A DNA stretch of 14,573 bases from positions 8,697 through 23,269 of the forward strand of contig PMZS01000185.1 of the NCBI GenBank assembly GCA_003170115.1, read 5' to 3'. A model generated the notes under the pieces. It was not told the origin of the DNA. It did no database searches and saw nothing but the letters and a program-made list of their open reading frames with translations. Of the stretch, positions 6,641 to 12,807 are shown piece after piece. The position numbers and the translations under genes were made by a program. How positions within the stretch are numbered: the stretch's first letter is position 1; each line of letters starts with the position of its first letter. This DNA is from Spirochaetaceae bacterium (GTDB taxonomy: Bacteria; Spirochaetota; Spirochaetia; SZUA-6; Fen-1364).

Positions 6641-8013
6641 CGTGGATGGAGTATACCGAAATCCCGGTCCATGGGGTAGAACACCAGGCCGGAAACGGGC
6701 TTGGGATAGAAATGCGTGGATTTCCTCGGCATCTTCTCGTCGTTTTCGGCAATGGTAATGACGTCGTGCAGCGCGGTCGGGTTGAGGATCAGGGCCACCT
6801 GCATCTCGCCCGCGCGCACCTTCTCCAGCGCCTCCTCCACGTCCTTCGTATAGGCGATGCTGGTGGAAAGGCTCAGCTCCTCCTCGGTGATTCCCAGGAT
6901 GCGGTCAAGGATGAGGGTGTTGAGGATGTTCACGTCCAGCAGCTTCCACTCGGAGGAGTTGTCGAGCTTCACCAGCTCCTCATATGCCTCCTCGTCACGG
7001 AGCGTGAGAAGGTAATAGCCGTTTGTGTTCACGATGTATGCGCCGAACTTGTGCTCGCCGGGGCCCACGTCGCCCAGGTCGCGCAGCCAGCGGCGGCGCA
7101 CCTCGGTCTCGTCCCCGTCGCGGAAGACGTACTTCTTCACGTGGAAATGCTCCAGGATGTCCGCCCCGAGCTTGAAGAGGCTCTCCACCCGGATGTCGTG
7201 CAGCATCCGGTGTGTCGGCAGGATCGTGAGGCCCTCGTGCTCCGAGTTCACGAGGAACATCATGATGAACTCCCACGAGGCGTCGGGACCCGCGTCGGGG
7301 AAGCGCTTCCGCATCCTGTCGCGGATGGTGAGCATGGTCTGGTAGCGGTGGTGCCCGTCGGCGATGTAGATCTTCTGGCGTGCAATGGTGCGGCGGACGA
7401 TTTCGCACGTGGCCGGATCCGTCAGGCGCCACATGCGGTGGCGCACGTCGATGGGCTTCTCCACGTAGTCGATGATCGGCGCATCCTTCTCCTGCTCGTT
7501 GAGGATGTTGTCGATGACGTAGGCCTTGTCCTGGTACAGGCTCCAGATGTATTCGAACTGGGTTCCGGTTTCCTCGGTGAGCCTGATCCGGTCCTCCAGC
7601 GGGCCCGTGAGCACCTTCTCGTGCGGCAGCACCCGGCGCTCCGCGTAGTCACGCAGGCGCACCGCCCCGATGAAGCCCTTCACCGTCCTGCGGCCGATCC
7701 CCGGGAGGTCGAACGACTGTTCGTAGATCCAGAAGGAGGGGCGGGCGGTTTCGTGCAGGATGCCTTCACGGCGCCAGCGTTCCAGCTCGGCGCGCGCGCG
7801 GGTGTAACGGTTGCCTCTCTCTCCGTCACCGGGCTCCCCCCTGTTCAGTATGAGACGGATGACGTTGTGCGGGTGCAGCCGGTAGTAGGCTTCCTGCTGC
7901 GGGGGGGAAATGACGTCGTAGGGCTGGGACAGGCACTGGCCAATGTTTTTCACGACAGAGGGGTCGTAGTGCAGCGCGCGGAAGGGACGCACGTCGTTGA
8001 CGGAATCTGCCAC
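6637..8013 (-). CDS. DUF1015 family protein
   Basis: About 458 residues, full length for DUF1015 (COG4198), a widespread bacterial and archaeal family without an established activity. Diagnostic motifs are PYDVISPPQ (31-39), HNVIRLILNRGE (49-60), LPHEKV (129-134), IYIADGHHRYQT (215-226) and the C-terminal MPRKSTHFYPKPVSGLVF (428-445). The conserved His pair in ADGHHRY suggests a metal or phosphate site, which is inference. The GTG start at 8013 is chosen because GGGGAG lies 9 nt upstream (8023-8028), a promoter lies at 8041-8070, and the family N-terminus begins near V-R-P-F-R-A. The frame is open further upstream to 8376, but that part covers the divergent flavoprotein gene. It is the first gene of the operon with the diguanylate cyclase and DAHP synthase fusion. 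In other genomes DUF1015 genes are, as I recall, sometimes found near serine biosynthesis genes. Confidence 0.92.
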   Translation of the reverse strand: MADSVNDVRPFRALHYDPSVVKNIGQCLSQPYDVISPPQQEAYYRLHPHNVIRLILNRGEPGDGERGNRYTRARAELERWRREGILHETARPSFWIYEQSFDLPGIGRRTVKGFIGAVRLRDYAERRVLPHEKVLTGPLEDRIRLTEETGTQFEYIWSLYQDKAYVIDNILNEQEKDAPIIDYVEKPIDVRHRMWRLTDPATCEIVRRTIARQKIYIADGHHRYQTMLTIRDRMRKRFPDAGPDASWEFIMMFLVNSEHEGLTILPTHRMLHDIRVESLFKLGADILEHFHVKKYVFRDGDETEVRRRWLRDLGDVGPGEHKFGAYIVNTNGYYLLTLRDEEAYEELVKLDNSSEWKLLDVNILNTLILDRILGITEEELSLSTSIAYTKDVEEALEKVRAGEMQVALILNPTALHDVITIAENDEKMPRKSTHFYPKPVSGLVFYPMDRDFGILHPR

Positions 8014-8040
8014 CGGGAGTATCTCCCCTTTCCCGCGCGC

Positions 8041-8070
8041 ACGATATCCCCGGACCAACGGCAGGGTCAA
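8041..8070 (-). promoter_or_regulatory. sigma70-type promoter for the DUF1015-GGDEF-DAHP synthase operon
   Basis: On the minus strand TTGACC (8070-8065) is followed by an 18-nt spacer and TATCGT (8046-8041). This leaves a leader of about 20 nt that contains the GGGGAG ribosome-binding site before GTG at 8013. The opposing TTGACA at 8084-8089 starts only 13 nt away, so the two -35 boxes are back to back. Confidence 0.55.
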
Positions 8071-8083
8071 GCCTGTGGTTCGA

Positions 8084-8113
8084 TTGACATTCCGCCCGGG
8101 AGGGGTCCACGAT
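8084..8113 (+). promoter_or_regulatory. putative promoter for the flavoprotein/radical SAM pair
   Basis: A perfect TTGACA (8084-8089) is followed after 18 nt by a weak -10 candidate, CACGAT (8108-8113), which ends 6 nt before ATG at 8120. GGGAGGGG (8098-8105) lies 14 nt before the ATG, rather far for a Shine-Dalgarno. The mRNA may have almost no leader. Confidence 0.42.
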
Positions 8114-8119
8114 CGACTC

Positions 8120-8680
8120 ATGCAGAAAAGAAAGATCATCGCGTTTCTGGGCAGCCCCAGGCCACGGGGAAATACCGATACGCTGGCCGAGTGCGTCCTG
8201 GAAGGGGCACGGGAAGTCGGCTGCGAGACGCAGAGCTTCGCCCTGCGCGCCCTCAAGGTGCATCCCTGCACCGGGTGCGGATACTGCTGGAAGAAGGGCA
8301 AGCCCTGCATCTTCGAGGACGACGGCACCCGGCTGTACGACGCGATGGCCCGCTCGGATGTCTTCCTCTTCGCCACCCCCGTCTACTGGTACGGTCCCAC
8401 GGCGATCATGAAGGCGTTCATCGACCGGCTGGTCGTTTTCAACAAGCCGGAAGGCCGTCCGCTCGTGAAGGGAAAGGCGGCGCTGTTGATCTCCGCGTGG
8501 GAAGAGCGGGGCATGAAGGCAGTAGAGCCAATGGTGCGGCTCTTCGAGCTGAGCTTCGAATACCTGGAGCTTCGGTTCGAGGGCAACCTTCTCCTGGACG
8601 AGCTGGGTCCGAAGGATGCCGCCATTGAAAGGCCCGGCGCCCTGGAGAGCGCGCGGGCACTGGGACGCTCCCTTGTATGA
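8120..8680 (+). CDS. iron-sulfur flavoprotein (NADPH-dependent FMN reductase fold, Isf-like)
   Basis: A 186-residue flavodoxin-like protein. GSPRPRGNTD (11-20) is the FMN phosphate loop. CTGCGYCWKKGKPC gives Cys50, Cys53, Cys56 and Cys63, a CX2CX2CX6C arrangement that matches the compact [4Fe-4S] motif of archaeal and bacterial iron-sulfur flavoproteins. TPVYWYGPTAIMKAFIDR (86-103) is the conserved segment around the isoalloxazine ring. The expected role is electron transfer between a ferredoxin-like donor and a partner through FMN and the cluster, in the cytoplasm. ATG at 8120 is where family homology begins; the frame is open further upstream into the promoter region. Its stop overlaps the start of the radical SAM gene (ATGA), which makes that enzyme the likely electron acceptor. 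Confidence 0.92.
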   Translation: MQKRKIIAFLGSPRPRGNTDTLAECVLEGAREVGCETQSFALRALKVHPCTGCGYCWKKGKPCIFEDDGTRLYDAMARSDVFLFATPVYWYGPTAIMKAFIDRLVVFNKPEGRPLVKGKAALLISAWEERGMKAVEPMVRLFELSFEYLELRFEGNLLLDELGPKDAAIERPGALESARALGRSLV

Positions 8681-10101
8681 GGATCCTCCTCGCGAACACC
8701 AACCGCATGAAGCCCGCGGTCGCGCCGATCGGGCTGGACTACCTCGCCGACAGCCTCCGCGCTGCGGGGCATGAACCTTCGCTCCTCGACCTGTGTTTCT
8801 CGGAAGACCAGGATCGGGACATCGCGTCGGCATTCGAATCCGCCCCCCATGTCATTGGCGTCAGCATCCGGAATACCGACGACTGCTATTTTGCCAGCGG
8901 CCAGTTCTTTCTGCCTCAAATCCGCGAAACACTACGGGAGATGCGCGACCATTCCGATGCGCCCGTTGTCCTCGGCGGCGTCGGACTTTCCCTCATGCCG
9001 GAAGCCGTGCTGGAATACTGCGGCGCCGACTTCGCCGTTGCCGGGGAAGGCGAGGAGCCATTCGTCCTGCTGCTCGCCGCGCTCCAGGCCGGTACGGACC
9101 TGGACCGCGTGCCGGGGCTGCTCTGGTGGGACGAGGCGGGTCTGCGCCGCAACCCTGCCTCGGACACCCCGCTGGATCGACTGCCGGTTCGCACGCGGTC
9201 TTTCATCGACAACCGCCGCTATTTCGAAGAAGGCGGCCAGGCCGGTTTCGAGACGAAGCGCGGGTGTCCCATGGCGTGCGTGTACTGTGCCGATCCGGTC
9301 GCAAAGGGCCGCCGAACCAGGCTTCTCCCGCCGCGCCTGGTCGTGGAAGAGCTTCGCGCGCTCGTCGCGCAGGGCATCGACCATGTCCACTGCTGCGACT
9401 GCGAGTTGAACCTCCCCCTCGTCCACGCGCAGGAGGTGTGCCGCGCGATCATCGATGCGGGTCTTGCCGGGCGAATCCGCTGGTATGCCTACTGTTCGGT
9501 TGCGCCGTTCGACGCGGCGACGGCGAAATTGTTCGCCGAAGCGGGGTGCGCGGGGATCGACTTCGGAGCGGACAGCGGGAACGAACAGATGCTGCGCCGG
9601 CTCGGGAGACACTTCGGTCCTGAAGCGTTGGAAGCGACTGCTCGCGCCTGCCGGGGCGCCGGCATCCCCTTCATGTACGACCTGCTGCTGGGCGGTCCGG
9701 GGGAGACACCCGACACTGTTCGCCAGTCGCTGGAGGTCGTGAAAAAGGCGGGTCCGGATTGCATGGGTATCTCCCTCGGCGTGCGGGTCTACAGCGGCAC
9801 CCCCCTGGCAGCGCTGGTGCGTGAGATGGGCAGCATGGTGAGCAACAAGGCCCTCTCGGGGGCAAAGCTCGACAACGACTCCTTTCTTCGGCCCTTGTTC
9901 TACCTCTCGCCTGAGCTCGGGACGGACCCCGTCACCTTCGTGAGGGACCTCGTCGGCGACGATGAGAGGTTCTTCCTCCCCGGCGGCCCCGACCAGGAAC
10001 GCGACTACAACTACAACGGCAACGATCGCCTCGTCCAGGCGCTTGGACGGGGCGAACGCGGCGCGTACTGGGACATCCTCAGGAGAATACGGGGAACATA
10101 G
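8677..10101 (+). CDS. B12-binding-type radical SAM protein
   Basis: A 474-residue protein. Residues about 1-135 form a Rossmann-like cobalamin-binding-type domain (RILLANTNR, APIGLDYLADSLRAAGH, APVVLGGVGLSLMPE, GADFAVAGEGEEPF). The classic base-off DxHxxG motif is absent, as in many members of this class. The radical SAM barrel follows: Cys197, Cys201 and Cys204 in RGCPMACVYC form the CxxxCxxC [4Fe-4S] site. GADSGNEQMLRRLGR (297-311) and LLGGPGETPDTV (337-348) are typical barrel strands. An extra HCCDCELN cluster (238-245; Cys239, Cys240, Cys242) is unusual. No SPASM-type Cys-rich tail is seen; the C-terminus includes YNYNGND. The family mostly contains methyltransferases and other radical enzymes, and the substrate cannot be inferred. 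It is translationally coupled to the flavoprotein gene, a plausible source of reducing electrons. Confidence 0.9.
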   Translation: MRILLANTNRMKPAVAPIGLDYLADSLRAAGHEPSLLDLCFSEDQDRDIASAFESAPHVIGVSIRNTDDCYFASGQFFLPQIRETLREMRDHSDAPVVLGGVGLSLMPEAVLEYCGADFAVAGEGEEPFVLLLAALQAGTDLDRVPGLLWWDEAGLRRNPASDTPLDRLPVRTRSFIDNRRYFEEGGQAGFETKRGCPMACVYCADPVAKGRRTRLLPPRLVVEELRALVAQGIDHVHCCDCELNLPLVHAQEVCRAIIDAGLAGRIRWYAYCSVAPFDAATAKLFAEAGCAGIDFGADSGNEQMLRRLGRHFGPEALEATARACRGAGIPFMYDLLLGGPGETPDTVRQSLEVVKKAGPDCMGISLGVRVYSGTPLAALVREMGSMVSNKALSGAKLDNDSFLRPLFYLSPELGTDPVTFVRDLVGDDERFFLPGGPDQERDYNYNGNDRLVQALGRGERGAYWDILRRIRGT

Positions 10102-10111
10102 GCTGGCGCCA

Positions 10112-10140
10112 TTGCCACGGCGCGCGCCCTGCGGTAGATT
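10112..10140 (+). promoter_or_regulatory. sigma70-type promoter for the YqgE/AlgH gene
   Basis: TTGCCA (10112-10117, 5/6 to consensus), a 17-nt spacer and TAGATT (10135-10140, 4/6) are followed by exactly 9 nt and the ATG at 10150. No Shine-Dalgarno is present. The geometry equals that at 1603-1643 and implies a leaderless or nearly leaderless mRNA. Confidence 0.6.
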
Positions 10141-10149
10141 CTGCCTCAG

Positions 10150-10755
10150 ATGAGCGACAAAGATCAGGAGAAGGGAGGGTTTCTGGGCGGGAGTTTTCTC
10201 GTCTCTGAAATCGCTCTCGCGGACCCCAATTTCCGGCAGACCGTGGTCTTGATGATTTCTCACGACGACAACGGCGCCTTCGGGCTCGTTGTGAACCGTC
10301 CCTCCCCGTTCACCCTCGGGGACGTGATTGAGGGGATGGACGATTCGGCCGCGCGCACCATCCCCGTATTCATCGGTGGACCCGTCCAGCAGGAGATCCT
10401 CTTCCTCCTCCACGCCGCATTCCCGGGTCAGCCCGGTGACGAGGATGCCGCCCGGCCCGTGGAAGGCGTCATCTCCGAACCGGCGACGGTTGCCCTCATC
10501 GAGTTCTTGAAACACGACTGGGCCGGCCTGCCGCCTGAGGACCGGCCTGCTGTCCGCGTCTACGCAGGCTACTCGGGGTGGGGTCCGGGACAGCTCGAAG
10601 GCGAGCTGAAATCTGAAGCGTGGGTAGTCGTGAAGGCGACGGAGGAGATCATTTTCCGTCCTGATGCCGCAGGTGCGTGGGAAGACGCCTTCGCCGGAAA
10701 GGGGCCGCTGTACCAGATCATCCTGCAGACCGGCTTCAAGCCCTCCATGAACTAG
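10150..10755 (+). CDS. YqgE/AlgH family protein
   Basis: A 201-residue cytoplasmic protein that matches the whole YqgE/AlgH family: GGSFLVSEIALADPNFRQTVV (14-34), HDDNGAFGLVVNRP (38-51), FIGGPVQQEILFLLH (near 76-90), RVYAGYSGWGPGQLEGEL (about 136-153) and SEAWVVVKA. AlgH is linked to transcriptional control of alginate in Pseudomonas, but the molecular role of the family is unsettled. Members are largely confined to Gram-negative phyla, which helps place the organism. The ATG start has no ribosome-binding site but a well-spaced promoter. The stop TAG overlaps the stop of a transporter remnant on the opposite strand. Confidence 0.94.
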   Translation: MSDKDQEKGGFLGGSFLVSEIALADPNFRQTVVLMISHDDNGAFGLVVNRPSPFTLGDVIEGMDDSAARTIPVFIGGPVQQEILFLLHAAFPGQPGDEDAARPVEGVISEPATVALIEFLKHDWAGLPPEDRPAVRVYAGYSGWGPGQLEGELKSEAWVVVKATEEIIFRPDAAGAWEDAFAGKGPLYQIILQTGFKPSMN

Positions 10756-10931
10756 GAATCTGGCTGCCCGTCCACATCCCGCATCTTCCTCTCGGAGAGG
10801 ATCCCGGGGATGAACGCCACGCCCATGAACGCGAACATCACGAGGAGGAGCCTCGAGGGCGGTCCGCCCAGGAAGCAATGAGGGGTTTGGTGACGGCGTC
10901 GAAAAAACGCGCGCCGCTGGCCAGCGAGGCC
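10752..10931 (-). pseudogene. remnant of a membrane transporter (possibly MFS, GPH/MelB-like)
   Basis: No intact gene lies here, but the minus strand carries two protein-like stretches in different frames. The first (about 10910-10861) reads ARFFDAVTKPLIASWADR, like the GxxxDAxTDPxIGxxSDR motif after the first helix of GPH/MelB-type symporters. The second (about 10865-10752) reads LLLVMFAFMGVAFIPGILS and then ERKMRDVDGQPDS before TAG, a hydrophobic helix with a charged tail. A frame change near 10850-10875 joins them, and most of a transporter would be missing. The TAG at 10754-10752 interlocks with the TAG of the YqgE gene. Assignment to GPH/MelB is tentative; the evidence is short motif resemblance only. 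Confidence 0.4.
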
Positions 10932-11879
10932 CTACCTCCGGGCGGCCTCTCCGTGTGCGGTGTCGATCGCCGCCTTCAATTTCTCAAGGGGAATGTCAGA
11001 GGGCACCGTGCAGTCCGCTCCGAGCACGAAGCCCGGGGGAGCGCCTCGGATGACATCCTGCACCTCCCGCTGGATCTGCTCCTGCGTGCCGGTCACGAGG
11101 ATTCCGTGCCTGTCCATTCCGCCCATGAACGGCCGGCCGAACATCCGGGAAAGCTCCTGGGGCGTAAGCTCGCCGGATCGCAGCCGTGTGCCGCAGTTCA
11201 CGACCTGACCCGGGTAGTCGAGGTACGGCGACAGGTCGTCGTACGCGCCCTGGTAGTCGCACACGTGGAGGATGTTGAACGCGCAGAGGCGATTGATCTC
11301 GTTCATCACGGTGAGATCAATGGGTTTGATATACCGCGTGAAAAGAGCGGGGTCCCTGAACCTGCCCGCCTCCCCTCCCTGCGTCGAGGCGTAGAATCCG
11401 TCGACACCCCGCTTCACGCACTCGCGGACGAATACGAGAATGCTCTCGTCGATAATCCGCAGGCCCTTCGCGGTCTTCTCGGGATCCTGCTCCAGGTGTT
11501 CCGTGAGGAGCTCCCGGCTGGCGGCGTGCCCCGCATGCATGACCGCGGAGTAGAGGGTCACGATGACCAGCGCTTCCTTCTTCACGGCCTTGACGATCCC
11601 CGAGATCACTTCAAGCGGATCGGAGAAGTGTTCCGCGTCGAACCGGGGAATCGTCGACCAGTCCTCCGGCCGGGTGATCTGGGGCATCCGCGGGAATGGG
11701 TGCTCGTACTGGATTTTCACGAAATCCATTCCGGTGGCGCGGAAGTACTCCACGTGCCTTTCCACGGCAGCCTTGCCACGGTGAAAAGCCGGATCGAAAT
11801 GGAGGAAAAATGCCGCGGGCACGTATCCGGGCGTTCCGCGATTCTCCGACAGGCCGAGCATCGTTTCGCGAAGGTTCAT
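10932..11879 (-). CDS. URO-D superfamily protein, MtaA/CmuA-type methyltransferase-like
   Basis: A 315-residue TIM-barrel protein of the uroporphyrinogen decarboxylase superfamily. The N-terminus runs MNLRETMLGL and then HFDPAFHRGKAAVERHVEYF; later come GVDGFYASTQGGE (158-170), ILHVCDYQG (203-211) and GADCTVPSDIPLEKLKAAI (287-305). The N-terminal Arg-rich M-R-Q-A-G-R segment of true HemE is absent. His205-x-Cys207 and Cys290 fit the H-x-C...C zinc site of cobalamin-dependent methyltransferases such as MtaA. It could therefore transfer a methyl group between a corrinoid protein and a thiol. No corrinoid protein gene is adjacent. ATG at 11879 is chosen because GGGAGG lies 7 nt upstream; ATG at 11900 has no such signal. 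It is downstream of the MFS remnant on the same strand. Confidence 0.85.
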   Translation of the reverse strand: MNLRETMLGLSENRGTPGYVPAAFFLHFDPAFHRGKAAVERHVEYFRATGMDFVKIQYEHPFPRMPQITRPEDWSTIPRFDAEHFSDPLEVISGIVKAVKKEALVIVTLYSAVMHAGHAASRELLTEHLEQDPEKTAKGLRIIDESILVFVRECVKRGVDGFYASTQGGEAGRFRDPALFTRYIKPIDLTVMNEINRLCAFNILHVCDYQGAYDDLSPYLDYPGQVVNCGTRLRSGELTPQELSRMFGRPFMGGMDRHGILVTGTQEQIQREVQDVIRGAPPGFVLGADCTVPSDIPLEKLKAAIDTAHGEAARR

Positions 11880-11886
11880 CCCCTGG

Positions 11887-11928
11887 CCTCCCGCACTCAT
11901 AGGTACGCGCGATCCGCTCCCCCGTCAA
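11887..11928 (-). promoter_or_regulatory. Shine-Dalgarno and possible promoter before the URO-D gene
   Basis: GGGAGG (11892-11887) precedes ATG at 11879 by 7 nt and settles the start. Further upstream TTGACG (11928-11923), a 17-nt spacer and TACCTA (11905-11900, a poor -10) could form a weak promoter. The ribosome-binding site is convincing; the promoter is not. Confidence 0.42.
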
Positions 11929-11941
11929 GGAGGCGTCGTAC

Positions 11942-12772
11942 TCAGGCGGGAGGCCGTTCGCCGCCCTTCTTCCTGTACCTTGAAAAGTAGATGATGCCGC
12001 CCAGCCTGCCGTACACCACCCCGCTGATCGCTCCGGGGAACATCAGAAGCCCGATCTCCCGGGTGCCCAGCCCGCGAAGGGAGGTGAACATCAACGGAAT
12101 GAGGAAGATGATCCCGATCGATGCGCTGAAGACGAGGAACCCCACGATCATGCCGGCGCGGAAACGGGCGTTGGCGAAAAGCGAGGGCTGGATGAACGGG
12201 TTCGGGGTGCGCCGGACGTGGATCACCAGCACGGCGATGGCCGCGGCGCTCACGGCCAGGTAGTACCAGGCAGAGAAGGTAAGGAAGAAAATGAGGGCGG
12301 TGATGCCCACCGCGACGAGGAGAGCGCCAAAGACATCCACTCCGCCCTCGCGCCTCATCTCCGAGGGGAGGAGCCGGATGAGGAATGGGATCGATACGAG
12401 CGTGAGAAGCGGGATCGCGAACAGGAACGCCCACCCCAGCGACCCCGAGACAAAGCCTCCGATGACCGGCCCCACTCCCGACGCAAAGGCGACCACCGAG
12501 GCGCCGGCGCCCTGGAGGGCACGCGCCGCCACTACTCCCTGGTAGAAGGACTGGACCGCGAATCCCGCCACGGAGGCATCCGCATAGATGACAATGCCGA
12601 TCAGGATCAGGCGCTTGATGCTGAAAATGTCCGACAGCCTGCCAAAAATTACGGAGCCCATGGCGAAGAACACGATGAAGGACGTCATGACCCAGCTCAC
12701 CCCGGAAGGGGTCAGGCTGAAGGCCTTCGAGATCGCCGGCGTGGAAACGTTGAACACCGTCTCATTGAGCAC
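11942..12772 (-). pseudogene. decayed MFS drug/tetracycline-type transporter (TetA(L)/DHA2-like)
   Basis: The surviving frame (276 residues from a GTG at 12772) clearly resembles 14-helix TetA(L)/DHA2 exporters: VLNETVFNVSTPAI, GRLSDIFSIKR (motif A-like, 44-54), RALQGAGAS (84-92) and GVGPVIGGFVSG (motif C, 99-110). It departs from the family in three places. The first helix is missing, because the frame upstream of GTG runs into the GNAT stop region. About 27 residues normally between QGAGA and the strand before GVGP are absent, which removes helix 4 and its Arg-rich loop. The protein ends after YFSRYRKKGGERPPA, where relatives continue for about 150-200 residues. Such a protein is unlikely to transport. 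I therefore call it a pseudogene, though the remaining frame is uninterrupted. Confidence 0.72.
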
Positions 12773-12787
12773 GGCAAAGTCAACGAT

Positions 12788-12807
12788 TCTATTCGAGTCT
12801 ATTCGAG
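12788..12807. repeat. 10-bp tandem duplication at the acetyltransferase stop codon
   Basis: TCTATTCGAG occurs twice in direct tandem (12788-12797, 12798-12807). On the minus strand the first copy read supplies the last codons and TAG of the GNAT gene, and the second lies just past the stop. It sits next to the broken start of the MFS remnant, so it may be a scar of the same rearrangement. Confidence 0.7.

Noticed and set aside
6641..6660. TATACT 9 nt before the ATG of the diguanylate cyclase gene as another leaderless promoter
   Set aside because: The hexamer lies in the last codons of DUF1015, there is no -35, and the ATGA overlap explains expression by coupling. The match is probably chance.
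6646..8628. A 660-codon open frame on the plus strand opposite the DUF1015 gene
   Set aside because: The minus strand carries the full set of DUF1015 motifs, and the plus-strand translation is a shadow.
8932..10878. A 648-codon open frame on the minus strand opposite the radical SAM and YqgE genes
   Set aside because: It spans two well-supported plus-strand genes and has a low-complexity, charged translation without recognisable motifs.
11877..11900. ATG at 11900 as the start of the URO-D-like gene
   Set aside because: No Shine-Dalgarno precedes it, while ATG at 11879 has GGGAGG at good spacing.
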